A stretch of DNA of 64,000 bases from Serratia proteamaculans (GCF_013337185.1 NZ_SWDE01000004.1:372001-436000), one strand, 5' to 3'. Positions 8,344-18,986 are shown, counted from the stretch's first letter. Numbers and translations: made by a program. The notes: generated by a model from the letters alone, not told the origin.

Positions 8344-9456
8344 ATGATGAAAGAAGAGGGGTATCTCGATTGGGTCGGCAGAGAGAAAAGACGTTCGACG
8401 CTGCGCAATTTTAACTGGTTCTTATTGGTTAACCTGCTGCTGGCGCTCTATCTGCTGCTTCAGCGTGCCCAAACATTTGGCGAACACTCTCTGATTGCTT
8501 TGTTGCGTGGCGCACCGGCTATCTGCGGCGTGGTTCTGCTGTCTGTTCTGTCTTTTATTACGTTGCGTCAGTTGGCCGGCAGAGGTGAACAGGCCGCCTG
8601 GCGAGGTGCCGTGGTTGGCATTCTGCTGTTGGCTTTGTGCTGGTGTGGCGTTTTTCATCATCTGATTATCGACAACAGCGTTAACTTGCTTTATCCGTTA
8701 ACGATTGGCCTGCTGTTTTCTTCCCTTATCGCTTTCTACCTGTCCCCCCGGCTATTTTTCCTGTTCAGCATCCCGGTGCTGCTGGTGGCGATTGCCGAAA
8801 ACATCTTAATCCGTAGCGCTTTTTCGCTGGTGAACCTGATCTCCTACGCGCTGATGCTGTTTCTAATTTATTCAGCACGAAGCCGGCTGGAGCAATGGTT
8901 CCAACTGGCGATTGAGCGCGAGCAGGAAAACAAGCAGCTGATTGAACGCCTGAGCAAGCTGGCCAACCGCGATCCGCTGACTGGCATTGCCAACCGCCGC
9001 TACTTCGACAACTACTTTGATGCGGTTCTGCTGCGGGAGTCGACGCTGCAGGCCCCGTTTTCACTGATCCTGCTGGACGTCGATTTTTTCAAAAAATACA
9101 ACGACCACTATGGCCATCAGCAGGGGGATGAGTGCCTGACTCGCCTGGCCGCCTGTCTGGAGAGCGCGACCCGGCGTTCGCAGGATCTGGTAGCCCGCTA
9201 TGGCGGTGAGGAGTTTATTATTCTGCTGCCAAAATCCGACGCAGGCGAAGCCGTGCAGGTGGCGAAGAGGATAGAAGGGCTGCTTGCCGGTCTGGCGATG
9301 CCGCATGCGGCTTCTGAGGTGGCGCAATGGGTGACGGTCAGCCAGGGGATTGCGCAATGGCAGCCGGGACAGAACCGTGAACAACTGCTGGCAGCAGCCG
9401 ATCAGGCTCTGTACCGCGCCAAGGAGCTTGGCCGTAATGGCTACAGCATAGCTTAG
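8344..9456 (+). CDS. Membrane-bound diguanylate cyclase (GGDEF)
   Basis: The 370-residue protein has about five to six membrane segments (residues 20-180), a short coiled linker and a C-terminal GGDEF domain (about residues 205-368). The active-site loop reads GGEEF (residues 287-291). An RxxD inhibitory site (RSQD) sits five residues before it, so the domain looks active and product-inhibited. It would make cyclic di-GMP from two GTP. The N-terminal membrane part is a sensor of unknown ligand. The gene stands alone between speC and the convergent mltC, where E. coli has nupG, so it is probably lineage-specific. Start is the first of two adjacent ATGs. Confidence 0.9.
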   Translation: MMKEEGYLDWVGREKRRSTLRNFNWFLLVNLLLALYLLLQRAQTFGEHSLIALLRGAPAICGVVLLSVLSFITLRQLAGRGEQAAWRGAVVGILLLALCWCGVFHHLIIDNSVNLLYPLTIGLLFSSLIAFYLSPRLFFLFSIPVLLVAIAENILIRSAFSLVNLISYALMLFLIYSARSRLEQWFQLAIEREQENKQLIERLSKLANRDPLTGIANRRYFDNYFDAVLLRESTLQAPFSLILLDVDFFKKYNDHYGHQQGDECLTRLAACLESATRRSQDLVARYGGEEFIILLPKSDAGEAVQVAKRIEGLLAGLAMPHAASEVAQWVTVSQGIAQWQPGQNREQLLAAADQALYRAKELGRNGYSIA

Positions 9457-9466
9457 GGATGCTGGT

Positions 9467-9497
9467 GGTCAGGGCGACGCGAGAGACCGCCCTGACC
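9467..9497. terminator. Hairpin between convergent GGDEF gene and mltC
   Basis: GGTCAGGGCG and CGCCCTGACC form a perfect 10-bp stem between the two stop codons. There is no T-run, so it may act as an mRNA-stabilising 3' hairpin rather than a strong terminator. Confidence 0.5.
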
Positions 9498-9504
9498 GGG
9501 GTGA

Positions 9505-10581
9505 TTAACGGCGTCGATAGCTCTTCTGCGCGTTGTTCACCTTCACCAGATAGCGGCGTGATTCACCGGCAGGATGCTTGGTGGTCAGCGTCTGGTAGAC
9601 GTCGCCCGGTTGCATGCCGTTGATGATATCGACCGCGCGGGTTCTGTCGCTGGAGAACACTCTCAGCACGCTGCCCGCCCCGCCGTTATAGGCGGTGATC
9701 ACCGCGTAGCGACGCGAGGTTGGGTTCTGGATGCCGCCCAAATAGTTGTTCTGCAAAATGGCCAGATAGGCGGTACCGGTGTCGATGTTGTTCTCCGGAT
9801 CGAACAGGTAACTGCGGCTTGGTTTGCCCCATTTGCCACGCATCTGGAATACGTCCTTACCGGCGGTGTGTTGCACCACCTGCATCAGGCCCAACGCATC
9901 TGAACCGCTCACCGCATACGGGTTAAAGCTCGATTCGGTCTGCATAATCGCCAGGATCAGCGACTCTTCCACCCCGTACTTCTCCGATGCCTTGCGGACC
10001 ATCGGCAGGTATTTATGCGCACGCTTGTCCAGGTGGTTCGGTACCAGTTGAATGGTGACCGAGTAAATCACGTGCAGGCCGGAGGTGCGTTTTTGCAGTT
10101 TGCTCTGCACCAGATAGTCGGCAAAGTGCGCCGCACGCCATTCCCAACGGATCGGCGCGCCTTTGTTATCCAGCACCTGGCCGTACAGGAACGGCTCTTT
10201 ACTGATCTGGATATCGTTGGCGTCGGAATAGAGATCGATAGAACCCGGATCGTCACCCATCAGCAAGGTGCTGATAATCGCCTGGCGCAGGTGGGCGGCA
10301 GGATCGGTAGTGGCGATGGTTTCAATGGTGATGGCACCGGAATCAAAGTTGATGTGGCTACGGGTTTGATATTGGTCGGTGTATTTAACGTAATCTTTTG
10401 GCCCGGCGATCAGAACTTCGTTCAGACCCCAGATATTCTCGATGTTGTGGGCGAATTGGCCCATCAGGATCTCAAAGCCGTTGGTGTCTTTGACCAGGGC
10501 TTCGTTGACTTCAGTATTTTTTTTGCCGGAACAGGAAATCAGCAAAGGCGCTATCACTAGCAAAGCTAAAATTTTCTTCAT
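9505..10581 (-). CDS. mltC: Membrane-bound lytic murein transglycosylase C
   Basis: The 358-residue outer-membrane lipoprotein cleaves peptidoglycan glycan strands with formation of anhydro-muropeptides. A signal peptide ends in the lipobox LLISC (Cys17). The N-terminal half is the MltC-specific domain, and the C-terminal half (about residues 190-350) is an SLT lysozyme-like domain with catalytic Glu216 in MQTESSFNP, followed by GLMQV and AYNGG motifs. It follows yggX and mutY on the same strand, the E. coli order. The 55-bp gap to yggX allows cotranscription. Confidence 0.95.
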   Translation of the reverse strand: MKKILALLVIAPLLISCSGKKNTEVNEALVKDTNGFEILMGQFAHNIENIWGLNEVLIAGPKDYVKYTDQYQTRSHINFDSGAITIETIATTDPAAHLRQAIISTLLMGDDPGSIDLYSDANDIQISKEPFLYGQVLDNKGAPIRWEWRAAHFADYLVQSKLQKRTSGLHVIYSVTIQLVPNHLDKRAHKYLPMVRKASEKYGVEESLILAIMQTESSFNPYAVSGSDALGLMQVVQHTAGKDVFQMRGKWGKPSRSYLFDPENNIDTGTAYLAILQNNYLGGIQNPTSRRYAVITAYNGGAGSVLRVFSSDRTRAVDIINGMQPGDVYQTLTTKHPAGESRRYLVKVNNAQKSYRRR

Positions 10582-10636
10582 CTTAAAGCCGTATACGGGA
10601 AGTATTGAAGAGGGCCAGCGCCTGGCCCCAACAGCG

Positions 10637-10909
10637 TTATTCGCTCGGTGGCGTGTAGCCTTCGATGTGCACGTCGTGCCCTTCGAACAGGAACTTGATC
10701 ATTTCCGCTTCCAGCAACTTGCGGTCATCCACGTTCATCATGTTCAGTTTTTTCTCGTTGATCAGCATGGTCTGTTTTTTCATCCATTCGGCCCAGGCTT
10801 CCTTCGAGATCTCGTTATAGATGCGTTTGCCAACGTCGCCTGGATAAAGTTGGAAATCCTGCCCTTCGGCATCGCGCTGCAGGAAGGTACAAAAAATGGT
10901 TCTGCTCAT
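10637..10909 (-). CDS. yggX: YggX, iron-trafficking / Fe-S protection protein
   Basis: The 90-residue protein matches YggX over its full length, starting [19 protein letters not shown] with the conserved Cys7. Family members help protect and repair iron-sulfur clusters under oxidative stress. The ATG overlaps the mutY stop codon (ATGA), so translation is coupled to mutY, itself a 4Fe-4S enzyme. That pairing is conserved in enterobacteria. Confidence 0.95.
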   Translation of the reverse strand: MSRTIFCTFLQRDAEGQDFQLYPGDVGKRIYNEISKEAWAEWMKKQTMLINEKKLNMMNVDDRKLLEAEMIKFLFEGHDVHIEGYTPPSE

Positions 10910-12003
10910 GCTAATTCCTCATCAATGGCGCTATCGCCAAATAAACCCTGCTGGCGTGGTGACTGTTTTGCCAACTGTTGTAACAGGCGGTCAACCGGCG
11001 CTGCCAGCCCGACCGATGGCGGCTGCGCCAAGTTATACCAGAGACCGGCGCCCTCATCCATGCTGGCAGCCGCGTCGTTCATCTCCAACCATATCGGCAC
11101 GATATCGAGGTGGAAATGACTGAAAGTATGACGAAATGCGGTCAACTGCTGCTGGCGATTGTTTTTCAGACCGCGTTGTTGCAGCCAGAGTTCCATCTCT
11201 TCGCGTTCACCGAACTGCGGGAAACAAAACAGGCCGCCCCACAGGCCGACGGCCGGGCGCTGTTCCAGCCAGGCTCGTTCGCCCTGTTGCAGCAATAAAA
11301 AGTAGGCGGTTTTTTCCGGCAGAGTCTGCTTGGGTTTTTTACCGGGGTATTTCGCCCAACTGTGATGGGCATAGGCGATGCAGCCGAGGTTGAGTGGGCA
11401 CAGCTCGCACTTGGGTTTGGAGCGGGTGCAGACCATCGCCCCCAGGTCCATCATCGCCTGATTGAACTGACCGACGCCCTGCGCCGGGGTGACGTCTTCG
11501 CTGATCTGCCACAGCCGGTTTTCGACATCTTTTTTGCCCGGCCAGCCTTCGACGGCATAGCAGCGAGCCAATACGCGTTTCACGTTGCCGTCGAGGATCG
11601 GGTAATGCTGGCCGAGAGCCAATGACAGTACCGCACCGGCCGTTGAGCGGCCAATACCTGGCAGGGCGTGGATTTCTTCAAAGGTTGTCGGGAACTCGCC
11701 GCCGTGCTGTGCGACAATAGTCTGCGCGGCCTTGTGCAGGTTGCGAGCACGGGCGTAGTAACCCAAACCGGTCCACAGGTGCAGCACTTCGTCCAGCGGC
11801 GCTTCTGCCAGCGCTCGCACGTTGGGAAAACGTGCCATAAAGCGTTCGAAGTAAGGGATCACGGTGGCAACCTGAGTTTGTTGCAACATGACCTCAGAGA
11901 GCCATACTTTATAGGCGGTTTTATCCAGCTGCCACGGCAGGGTTTTACGGCCGTAACGCTGGTACCAGTCAAGCACCACCTGTGCGAACTGTTGTGCTTG
12001 CAT
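10906..12003 (-). CDS. mutY: Adenine DNA glycosylase MutY
   Basis: MutY removes adenine mispaired with 8-oxoguanine. Visible are the helix-hairpin-helix glycosylase core with catalytic Glu37 ([11 protein letters not shown]), Asp138 in [11 protein letters not shown], the 4Fe-4S cysteines ([17 protein letters not shown]) and the C-terminal NUDIX-like domain that reads 8-oxoG ([12 protein letters not shown]). At 365 residues it is slightly longer than the E. coli protein (350). Two adjacent ATGs (12006 and 12003) are possible; the second gives the N-terminus MQAQQF, like E. coli MQASQF. The frame stays open another 36 codons upstream, without homology. trmB is divergent, 180 bp away. Confidence 0.95.
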   Translation of the reverse strand: MQAQQFAQVVLDWYQRYGRKTLPWQLDKTAYKVWLSEVMLQQTQVATVIPYFERFMARFPNVRALAEAPLDEVLHLWTGLGYYARARNLHKAAQTIVAQHGGEFPTTFEEIHALPGIGRSTAGAVLSLALGQHYPILDGNVKRVLARCYAVEGWPGKKDVENRLWQISEDVTPAQGVGQFNQAMMDLGAMVCTRSKPKCELCPLNLGCIAYAHHSWAKYPGKKPKQTLPEKTAYFLLLQQGERAWLEQRPAVGLWGGLFCFPQFGEREEMELWLQQRGLKNNRQQQLTAFRHTFSHFHLDIVPIWLEMNDAAASMDEGAGLWYNLAQPPSVGLAAPVDRLLQQLAKQSPRQQGLFGDSAIDEELA

Positions 12004-12183
12004 CATAAGCAGATTCGATATCCGGCAGAAAATGAAGCGCGATTGCAGCATAGAGTCATGATGCTGTAAACCGGAACTTTCCGACGTCGCACGGCAGGTA
12101 CACAAGATGAACACTTGCTAAACCAATGTATCTTTGCATAATGCGCGTTTCCCTAATTGGCAGCCAAACAGACAGAAAGCACT

Positions 12184-12903
12184 ATGATTAATGACGTCAT
12201 CTCCCCAGAATTTGATGAGAACGGCCGCGCGATGCGCCGTATCCGCAGTTTTGTCCGCCGCCAGGGGCGGTTGACCAAAGGCCAGCAGCACGCGCTGGAC
12301 AACTATTGGCCGGTGATGGGCGTGGAGTATCAGGCTGAACCTGTCGACATCACCGCACTGTTTGGGCGCGATGCGCCGACCGTGCTGGAGATCGGTTTTG
12401 GCATGGGCGCCTCGCTGGTGACCATGGCGGGCCATAACCCGCAGCAGAATTTCTTGGGGATTGAAGTACACTCGCCGGGCGTGGGCGCCTGCCTGGCCGA
12501 CGCTACCGAAGCGGAACTGAGCAACCTGCGCGTGATGTGTCACGACGCGGTTGAGGTGCTGGAGAATATGATCCCGGACGGTTCGCTGGACATGGTGCAG
12601 CTGTTCTTCCCCGATCCGTGGCATAAAGCGCGCCACAACAAACGTCGCATCGTACAGACGCCGTTTGTTGAACTGGTGCGGCGCAAATTGAAAGTCGGCG
12701 GCGTATTCCATATGGCCACCGACTGGCAGCCTTACGCAGAACATATGTTAGAGGTTATGAACGGGATCTCAGGCTATCGTAATCTTTCCAGCGATAATGA
12801 TTACGTGCCGCGTCCGGATTCACGACCACTGACAAAATTTGAATTACGCGGCCAGCGTCTGGGACATGGCGTTTGGGATTTGATGTTTGAGAGGAAAGAA
12901 TAA
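12184..12903 (+). CDS. trmB: tRNA (guanine46-N7)-methyltransferase
   Basis: The 239-residue protein methylates G46 in the tRNA variable loop using S-adenosylmethionine. The SAM motif is [12 protein letters not shown], and the family motif [15 protein letters not shown] is present. The ATG at 12184 ([15 protein letters not shown]) matches E. coli TrmB ([15 protein letters not shown]). It overlaps yggL by one base (TAATG), a conserved two-gene operon. Confidence 0.96.
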   Translation: MINDVISPEFDENGRAMRRIRSFVRRQGRLTKGQQHALDNYWPVMGVEYQAEPVDITALFGRDAPTVLEIGFGMGASLVTMAGHNPQQNFLGIEVHSPGVGACLADATEAELSNLRVMCHDAVEVLENMIPDGSLDMVQLFFPDPWHKARHNKRRIVQTPFVELVRRKLKVGGVFHMATDWQPYAEHMLEVMNGISGYRNLSSDNDYVPRPDSRPLTKFELRGQRLGHGVWDLMFERKE

Positions 12904-13229
12904 TGGCTAAGAACCGCAGTCGTCGTTTACGTAAAAAGTTACACATTGAAGAGTTTCAGGAGCTGGGTTTCTCCGTAGCATGGCGTTTTGCCGAAGGCAC
13001 CTCGGTTGAAGATATCGACGGCACGCTGGACGCTTTCATCGACGAAGTGATTGAGCCGAACGGCATGGCGTTTGACGGCAGTGGCTACCTGCAGTGGGAA
13101 GGTTTGATCTGCCTGCAGACTATCGGTCATTGCACCGACGAACAGCGCGAACTGGTCAAGAAATGGCTGGAAGCGCGTAAGCTGAGCGACGTTAAGGTTA
13201 GCGATCTGTTCGATATCTGGTGGGACTGA
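12903..13229 (+). CDS. yggL: YggL family protein (DUF469)
   Basis: The 108-residue protein matches YggL over its whole length: a basic start [14 protein letters not shown], then an acidic body. E. coli YggL is reported to associate with 50S ribosomal subunits. Its start codon overlaps the trmB stop, and a terminator follows at 13269, so the two genes form a closed operon. Confidence 0.92.
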   Translation: MAKNRSRRLRKKLHIEEFQELGFSVAWRFAEGTSVEDIDGTLDAFIDEVIEPNGMAFDGSGYLQWEGLICLQTIGHCTDEQRELVKKWLEARKLSDVKVSDLFDIWWD

Positions 13230-13268
13230 TTTCCCCTGCTTGATATTACGCTGTATTCATTGATTCTG

Positions 13269-13294
13269 AGGTGCCTTAACGGCACCTTTGTTTT
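13269..13294 (+). terminator. trmB-yggL terminator
   Basis: AGGTGCC-TTAA-CGGCACCT followed by TTGTTTT between yggL and glsB. Confidence 0.85.
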
Positions 13295-13312
13295 GTCCGG
13301 AGTGTGACCGCG

Positions 13313-14236
13313 GTGGTAACTACATTGGATAACGCGTTGCTGGAAGAGATCCTGCAACAGGTGCGCCCGCTGATTGGCCAGGGCAAGGTAGCGGACTATA
13401 TTCCGGCGCTGGCGGAAGTGGCGTCCGATCGTCTGGCGATCGCCGTTTGTACCGTCGACGGCGAAATGTTCCAGGCCGGTAACGCCACCGAGCGCTTCTC
13501 TATTCAGTCAATCTCCAAGGTGCTGAGCCTGACGCTGGCGCTGGCGCGTTATCAGGAGCACGAGATCTGGCAACGGGTCGGCAAAGAGCCTTCCGGTCTG
13601 CCGTTCAACTCGCTATTGCAGTTGGAGATGGAGCAGGGCAAGCCGCGCAACCCGTTCATCAACCCCGGTGCGCTGGTGGTGTGCGACATGCTGCAAACGC
13701 GGCTCAGCGCCCCCAAACAGCGGATGCTGGAGGTGGTGCGCCAACTGGCCGGTGAAGAAGACCTGGCCTATGATTCGCGGGTCGCCCGCTCCGAGTTTGA
13801 ACACTCCGACCGCAATGCGGCCATCGCCTATCTGATGAAGTCGTTTGGTAACTTTGAAAACGACGTGCTCACCGTGCTGCAAACCTATTTCCACTACTGT
13901 GCGTTGCGGATGAGCTGTCTGGAACTGGCGCGCAGCTTTGTTTACCTGGCCAATCACGGTCGTGACCTGAGCGGACGCGAAGTGATCAGCCCACTGCAGG
14001 CGCGTCAGATTAATGCGCTGATGATGACCAGCGGCATGTACGATGGCGCGGGGGAATTTGCCTATCGCGTGGGCATGCCGGGCAAGTCCGGCGTCGGCGG
14101 TGGCATTGTCGCCATCGTCCCCGATGAGCTGTCGATTGCCGTCTGGTCGCCGGAGCTGGATGCCTCCGGTAACTCCCTGGCGGGAACTGCGGCGCTGGAA
14201 CTGTTGTCTCAACGGATTAGCCGTTCGATTTTTTAA
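13313..14236 (+). CDS. glsB: Glutaminase (serine-dependent beta-lactamase fold)
   Basis: The enzyme hydrolyses glutamine to glutamate and ammonia. The SxxK catalytic motif is in [12 protein letters not shown], and [23 protein letters not shown] and [10 protein letters not shown] are glutaminase signatures. Two in-frame GTG codons are possible. The second (13313) gives 307 residues and lines up with the E. coli GlsB N-terminus (MAVAMDNAIL versus [10 protein letters not shown]). GGAG lies 10 bases before it but only one base before the first GTG (13304), so I prefer 13313. yggN follows after 30 bp and may be cotranscribed. Confidence 0.92.
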   Translation: MVTTLDNALLEEILQQVRPLIGQGKVADYIPALAEVASDRLAIAVCTVDGEMFQAGNATERFSIQSISKVLSLTLALARYQEHEIWQRVGKEPSGLPFNSLLQLEMEQGKPRNPFINPGALVVCDMLQTRLSAPKQRMLEVVRQLAGEEDLAYDSRVARSEFEHSDRNAAIAYLMKSFGNFENDVLTVLQTYFHYCALRMSCLELARSFVYLANHGRDLSGREVISPLQARQINALMMTSGMYDGAGEFAYRVGMPGKSGVGGGIVAIVPDELSIAVWSPELDASGNSLAGTAALELLSQRISRSIF

Positions 14237-14266
14237 TCCCACCACGGAAGGGAGTCAGGAGAAAAT

Positions 14267-14983
14267 ATGTTAAAGAAAACCGGGTTAGCCTTACTGCTGT
14301 TGACTGCTTCACAGGCACATGCCGAGTATCAGTGCAGCGTTAAACCCCAGGACGACGTGATTATCAGCCCGCAGAACGTGCAGGTGACAGGAGCCAGCGG
14401 CAACCTGCAAATTTCAGCGGATGGCGATGTGACCCGCAACGGTCAGGCTCTGAGCCTGAATGACAGCCAGCGGCAGAAGGCCTTCAGCTACCAGAGCGCA
14501 TTGCGTAAAGAACTGCCGTGGATCGACAAGGGCGCGCAGCAACACCTGGAAAAAGCGCGTGTGGCGCTGGACAAGGTGATCGTCAAGGAGTTGGGCAGCG
14601 ACAGCAACGTGCGCAACCGCCTGACCACGCTCAATGACCAGCTTAAGCAGCAGATGAACCGCATCATCGAACACCGCAGCGACGGCCTGACCTTCCACCA
14701 CAAGGCGATTGACCAGGTTGAGCAGGATGGCCGTAATCTGGTGCAGCAGAGCATGGGGGGCGTGTTGCAGGACAGCCTGAACGAGATGGGCGTCAAGCAG
14801 GCGGCCAACAGCGGCGGTAATCCGTTGCAGGCGATCATGGGCAATCTGGGTGGCTTGCAAAAAGCGATTCAGAACGAATGGAACAACCAGGAGCAGGACT
14901 TCCAGAACTTCGGCCACGACGTGTGTAACCGCGTTACCGGTTTGGAAACCCAGCGTAAAGACCTGCTTAATGCGTTGAAGTAA
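14267..14983 (+). CDS. yggN: YggN family exported protein (DUF2884)
   Basis: The 238-residue protein has a cleavable signal peptide (MLKKTGLALLLLTASQAHA) and a helical, glutamine-rich mature part typical of DUF2884. It is expected in the periplasm; function unknown. GGAG lies eight bases upstream of the ATG. It lies downstream of glsB as in E. coli, where ansB and yggM come next; both are missing here. Confidence 0.88.
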   Translation: MLKKTGLALLLLTASQAHAEYQCSVKPQDDVIISPQNVQVTGASGNLQISADGDVTRNGQALSLNDSQRQKAFSYQSALRKELPWIDKGAQQHLEKARVALDKVIVKELGSDSNVRNRLTTLNDQLKQQMNRIIEHRSDGLTFHHKAIDQVEQDGRNLVQQSMGGVLQDSLNEMGVKQAANSGGNPLQAIMGNLGGLQKAIQNEWNNQEQDFQNFGHDVCNRVTGLETQRKDLLNALK

Positions 14984-15083
14984 CAGGTAATGATGGCTGG
15001 TAGCGTGTTTTTTGACCTCCTGATGGTTATCTGACAAACTGGTTGAACTATGTACAGATTCATGGGTGTTTACGGAGAACGCT

Positions 15084-15518
15084 ATGAGCCATACTCGCTA
15101 CGAAACTGATGTTGTCGCCTGGGCAAATGAGCAGGCTGCTCTTTTGCGCTCCGGAAAATTGTCTGAGATCGATGTTGAAAAGATCGCCGAGGAGATTGAG
15201 GACGTGGGAAAGAGCGAGCAAAGGGAACTTGCCAGCCGTATGACCGTGCTGATGGCTCATCTGCTGAAATGGAAATATCAGCCGGCGCGCCGTGGTACCC
15301 GTTGGGAAAGAACCATTAAAGCCCAACGCAAAGAGGTACTTTACAGTCTGAAGGAATCGCCGAGTTTAAAAGTTAAGCTCAGCGATGAGGACTGGCTGGA
15401 TGTCATTTGGTCCAAGGCGATAGCGCTGGCGACGACGGAAACCGGGTTGGACGTTTACCCAGAAAACGGTATCTGGGAGATCCAGCAGGTACTTTCCCAC
15501 GAATTCTATCCAGATTAA
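15084..15518 (+). CDS. DUF29 family protein
   Basis: The 144-residue protein belongs to DUF29: TRYETDVVAWANEQAALL, then EIDVEKIAEEIEDVGKSE and LMAHLLKWKYQP are the hallmark motifs. DUF29 is best known from cyanobacteria and scattered proteobacteria, and its function is unknown. The ATG at 15084 has GGAG upstream and is preferred to a GTG-type start at 15066. It takes the place of ansB-yggM in the E. coli order, so it was probably acquired. A bidirectional terminator separates it from hemW. Confidence 0.88.
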   Translation: MSHTRYETDVVAWANEQAALLRSGKLSEIDVEKIAEEIEDVGKSEQRELASRMTVLMAHLLKWKYQPARRGTRWERTIKAQRKEVLYSLKESPSLKVKLSDEDWLDVIWSKAIALATTETGLDVYPENGIWEIQQVLSHEFYPD

Positions 15519-15520
15519 AA

Positions 15521-15547
15521 AAAAGCGCTGATATTTCAGCGCTTTTT
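15521..15547. terminator. Bidirectional terminator, DUF29 gene / hemW
   Basis: AAAAGCGCTGA-TAT-TTCAGCGCTTTTT is flanked by A- and T-runs, so it can serve both convergent genes. Confidence 0.88.
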
Positions 15548-15548
15548 G

Positions 15549-16688
15549 CTATTCATCCGCCAGGAACAGTTCCAGCAGCGAGTTAAGGAACAGTTTGCCT
15601 TTCTCGGTTATCTGCCAATATTCCGGCGTTTCTTCCAGATAGCCTTTCGCCAGTGCTTCATCCAGCTGTGCACGGATAGTGCTTTCATCCAGCCCGGTGT
15701 AGTTGACGAACTCGGCGCGCGGCGCAGCCTCCAGCAGGCGGAAGCGGTTCATAAAGAACTCGAACGGCCGATCTGCCGTCGTCACCTCATGCTGCTTGTC
15801 CATATACTTGCCCTGCATAAAACCGCGCGGATGTTTGGTTTTCGCGGTGCGCAGAATGCGGCCGTCGCTGAAGGTCAGTTTGCCGTGTGCGCCACAACCA
15901 ATCCCCAGGTAGTCGCCAAAGCGCCAGTAGTTGAGGTTGTGCTGGCACTGATAGCCCGGTTTGGCATAAGCCGAGGTTTCATACTGCTGATAGCCGGCGG
16001 CGCTCAGCAACTCATGACCGCGCTCGAAAATATCCCACAGCGCGTCGTCGTCCGGCAGCACCGGCGGGCGTGAGCTGAACAGGGTATTGGGTTCGATGGT
16101 CAACTGATACCACGACAGGTGCGGCGGGTTCAGGGCAATCGCCTGGCGTAAATCGTCCAGCGCTTCTTCCAGCGACTGGTCCGGCAGACCGTGCATCAGA
16201 TCGAGGTTAAAGCTGCGCAGGCCGAGACCGGTGGCCAGGTGCGCTGCGCGTTTGGCCTCTTCCGGGCCGTGTATGCGCCCCAGACGGGTTAACTTTTCGG
16301 CGCTGAAGCTCTGCACCCCGATAGAAATGCGGTTCACACCGGCACGCTGGTAGCCGCTGAAGCGGTCAGCCTCTACGGTACCGGGGTTGGCCTCCATGGT
16401 GATCTCGGCCCCATCAACGACGTGAATACGCGCCCGCACGCCGTCCAGCAGCGATTGCATCGCTTCGGCACTCAGCAGGCTGGGGGTGCCGCCGCCGATA
16501 AAAATGGTACTGATTTCACGGCCGGCGACCAGCGGCAGATCGGCATCCAGATCCGCCAGCAGGTGATCAACATACTCCTGATGCGGGACTTCGCCTTTCA
16601 ACGCATGCGAGTTGAAATCACAGTAAGGGCATTTCTGCACGCACCACGGGATATGGATGTACAAACTCAGCGGAGGCAGCTTAAGCAT
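15549..16688 (-). CDS. hemW: HemW, haem chaperone of the radical SAM family
   Basis: The 379-residue protein resembles coproporphyrinogen III dehydrogenase HemN but belongs to the HemW group. It has the radical SAM motif CVQKCPYC (C16, C20, C23), then GGGTPSLL and ITMEANPGT, and a C-terminal HemN-like domain. HemW proteins bind haem and deliver it to target enzymes. The last gene of the yggS-proC-yggT-yggU-rdgB-hemW run; its start overlaps rdgB by 8 bp. Confidence 0.94.
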   Translation of the reverse strand: MLKLPPLSLYIHIPWCVQKCPYCDFNSHALKGEVPHQEYVDHLLADLDADLPLVAGREISTIFIGGGTPSLLSAEAMQSLLDGVRARIHVVDGAEITMEANPGTVEADRFSGYQRAGVNRISIGVQSFSAEKLTRLGRIHGPEEAKRAAHLATGLGLRSFNLDLMHGLPDQSLEEALDDLRQAIALNPPHLSWYQLTIEPNTLFSSRPPVLPDDDALWDIFERGHELLSAAGYQQYETSAYAKPGYQCQHNLNYWRFGDYLGIGCGAHGKLTFSDGRILRTAKTKHPRGFMQGKYMDKQHEVTTADRPFEFFMNRFRLLEAAPRAEFVNYTGLDESTIRAQLDEALAKGYLEETPEYWQITEKGKLFLNSLLELFLADE

Positions 16689-17274
16689 TGCGCATGGCTT
16701 CCAGCATCAGTTTCAGCGCCTTGCCACGGTGCGATATCGCGCGCTTCTCGTCGCGACTCAGTTCGGCGGCGGTACGGCCCAGTTCCGGGACGTAAAAGAC
16801 CGGATCGTAGCCGAAACCGCCTTCACCTGCCGCGCTGTCGGTGATTTCACCGGCCCAGCTGCCGTGGAACACCAGCGGCGTTGGGTCTTCGGCGTGGCGC
16901 AGATACACCAGCACGCAGTGGAACTGAGCGCCACGGCTGCCTTGCGGTACGTCTTTCAGTGCCACCAGCAGTTTGTCGAGGTTTTGCCGGTCAGAGGCGT
17001 CAACGCCCGCGTAACGCGCAGAATAGATGCCAGGCGCACCACCCAGTGCGTCCACCGCCAGGCCCGAGTCGTCAGCGATCGCCGGCAGGCCGGTGATTTG
17101 CGCCGCGTGACGGGCTTTCAGGATGGCGTTTTCGATAAACGTCAGGCCGGTTTCCTCGGCAGATTCTACGCCCAGCTCGGTTTGTGCGACCACATTCAGC
17201 CCGAAATCGGCCAGCAGGTCGGCGAGTTCGCGCACTTTGCCCGGATTACCGGTGGCAAGAACGACTTTTTGCAT
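16681..17274 (-). CDS. rdgB: dITP/XTP pyrophosphatase (Ham1 family)
   Basis: The 197-residue enzyme hydrolyses non-canonical purine triphosphates (dITP, XTP) to monophosphates, cleaning the nucleotide pool. The start [19 protein letters not shown], the motif [20 protein letters not shown] and the C-terminal SHRGKA are Ham1 signatures. It lies between yggU (17-bp gap) and hemW (8-bp overlap). Confidence 0.95.
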   Translation of the reverse strand: MQKVVLATGNPGKVRELADLLADFGLNVVAQTELGVESAEETGLTFIENAILKARHAAQITGLPAIADDSGLAVDALGGAPGIYSARYAGVDASDRQNLDKLLVALKDVPQGSRGAQFHCVLVYLRHAEDPTPLVFHGSWAGEITDSAAGEGGFGYDPVFYVPELGRTAAELSRDEKRAISHRGKALKLMLEAMRNA

Positions 17275-17291
17275 GATGACTACCTTGAAAT

Positions 17292-17582
17292 TTATTCGAT
17301 TAGCGCCGCGACCACGTCGGGGATCTGTTGCGGATTAACGATGCGTAACTGTTTATGCCGCCCCAGTTCGCCTTTCTCGATGGTGACGTTGCCTTTCGCC
17401 ACTTTGAACTGTTTGGCGAGAAACTTGATCAGATGAGCGTTGGCCTGGCCGTCTACCGGCGGGGCGGTAATGGCGACTTTAAGTTCGTCGCCATGTAAAC
17501 CGACAATCTGGTCGCGGCTGGCTTTCGGCTGAATATATAGCCTGATCGCCAGCCCGTCCAGCACCGGGGTTACTGCACTCAC
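17292..17582 (-). CDS. yggU: YggU family protein (DUF167/UPF0235)
   Basis: The 96-residue protein matches Ygg[21 protein letters not shown] and [18 protein letters not shown] are the conserved family motifs. Function unknown. Its start overlaps the yggT stop by 4 bp. Confidence 0.93.
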   Translation of the reverse strand: MSAVTPVLDGLAIRLYIQPKASRDQIVGLHGDELKVAITAPPVDGQANAHLIKFLAKQFKVAKGNVTIEKGELGRHKQLRIVNPQQIPDVVAALIE

Positions 17583-18133
17583 AGCAGGAACCAGATCTCA
17601 CCGAACAGATCCATGCCCAGGTAGTTGATCAGATACAGGATCAGGATCACTACCATCGCCGAAAAATCAATGCCGCCCATGGCCGGCAGGATACGGCGGA
17701 TAGGGGACATCAAAGGTTCGGTCAGTTGGTACATCAACTGGTCGATTGGGCTGCGACCCTGGCTTATCCAACTCATCAGCGCGCGGACAATCATTACCCA
17801 GAAGATCAGGTAACCGGCCGACTTCACCAGCGAGATCAGGCCAAACAGCAGGTTATACGGGCTGAGTGACATTGCGCCGCCCTGGATCAGCAGCAGCAGC
17901 GGGTACTTGATGGTCATCAGCAGGAACGCCAGCAGCAGTGATGCGCTGTCGATAGGCCCCATGGATGGAATAATGCGGCGCAGCGGGCCGATCACCGGTT
18001 GGGTGATCTTCACGACAAACTGTGCGAATGGGTTGTAAAAGTCAGCGCGCGTCCACTGCATCCAGATACGCAGCAGCAGTACCATGACGTACAGATCAAT
18101 AACGGTTTTGACCAAAAAAGTCAGCGTTAGCAT
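17579..18133 (-). CDS. yggT: YggT family integral membrane protein
   Basis: The 184-residue protein contains two YGGT repeats, each with a membrane segment pair and an amphipathic NPF/PRI-type segment ([20 protein letters not shown] and later [13 protein letters not shown]). The family has been linked to osmotic tolerance and membrane organisation, but the molecular role is unclear. It is flanked by proC (31 bp) and yggU (overlap). Confidence 0.93.
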   Translation of the reverse strand: MLTLTFLVKTVIDLYVMVLLLRIWMQWTRADFYNPFAQFVVKITQPVIGPLRRIIPSMGPIDSASLLLAFLLMTIKYPLLLLIQGGAMSLSPYNLLFGLISLVKSAGYLIFWVMIVRALMSWISQGRSPIDQLMYQLTEPLMSPIRRILPAMGGIDFSAMVVILILYLINYLGMDLFGEIWFLL

Positions 18134-18164
18134 GTAGTAGCCCTTCTCCTTAACTCTCGATTAT

Positions 18165-18986
18165 TTAAAATGATTTTTCCATTTCCTGCGCGCGGGATAC
18201 TGCCGCCTGCATGGCTTTGGCCACGGTTGCCGGCAGCTGTTGCTCGTTGAAAACGCGCAGTGCTTCGGCGGTGGTGCCGCCTTTGGAGGTGACCTGCTCA
18301 CGCAGGGTCGATAATGGCGTATCCGGGTTGGCTTCCACCAGCGCAGCCGCGCCGGAGGCCGCCTGCTGCACCAGATCACGGGCGGTCTGGCTGTCGAAGC
18401 CCATACGTTCGGCTTCCTGTTGCATGGCTTCCATAAACAGGAAGAAATAGGCCGGTGCGCTGCCTGCTGCGGCGATCACGCTATTAATGCCATTTTCGTT
18501 ATCCACCCAACAGACTTTGCCGACTGACGCCATCAAGTCGCTGGTGTAGTCGCGGTCCTGCTGGCTGACCTGCTGCGGGGCATACAGGCCGCTCATGCCT
18601 TTGCCCACCAGCGATGGGGTATTGGGCATGATGCGCACGATGTTCAGCTTGTCACCCAACAGTTGATAAAAACGACTGACCTGGATACCGGCGGCGATCG
18701 ACAGGACCAGCTTGGCGCTGAAGTCGACCCCATCGCGCAATGGCTGGCAGACGTCGGCCATCATTTGCGGTTTGACTGCCAGCACCACCACATCGGCTGC
18801 CTGGGCGCAGGCCAGGTTGTCGCTGCTGCTGACGATGCCATAGTCCGCTGCCAGTGCATCACGGTTTTTGGCCGAAGGTGCACAGACGCTGATGGATTGA
18901 GCCGGATAACCGCCCGCCACCAGGCCGGCGATGATAGCGCGCGCCATGTTGCCGGCGCCAATAAAGGTGATCTTGCGATGTTGCAT
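18165..18986 (-). CDS. proC: Pyrroline-5-carboxylate reductase
   Basis: The 273-residue enzyme makes the last step of proline synthesis with NAD(P)H. It has the N-terminal dinucleotide fold (FIGAGNMARAIIAGLVAGG) and the C-terminal signature around TPLSTLREQVTSKGGTT. In E. coli proC lies elsewhere; between yggS and yggT is the usual place in Yersiniaceae and many other gamma-proteobacteria. The gap to yggS is 20 bp, so the genes are cotranscribed. Confidence 0.95.
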   Translation of the reverse strand: MQHRKITFIGAGNMARAIIAGLVAGGYPAQSISVCAPSAKNRDALAADYGIVSSSDNLACAQAADVVVLAVKPQMMADVCQPLRDGVDFSAKLVLSIAAGIQVSRFYQLLGDKLNIVRIMPNTPSLVGKGMSGLYAPQQVSQQDRDYTSDLMASVGKVCWVDNENGINSVIAAAGSAPAYFFLFMEAMQQEAERMGFDSQTARDLVQQAASGAAALVEANPDTPLSTLREQVTSKGGTTAEALRVFNEQQLPATVAKAMQAAVSRAQEMEKSF

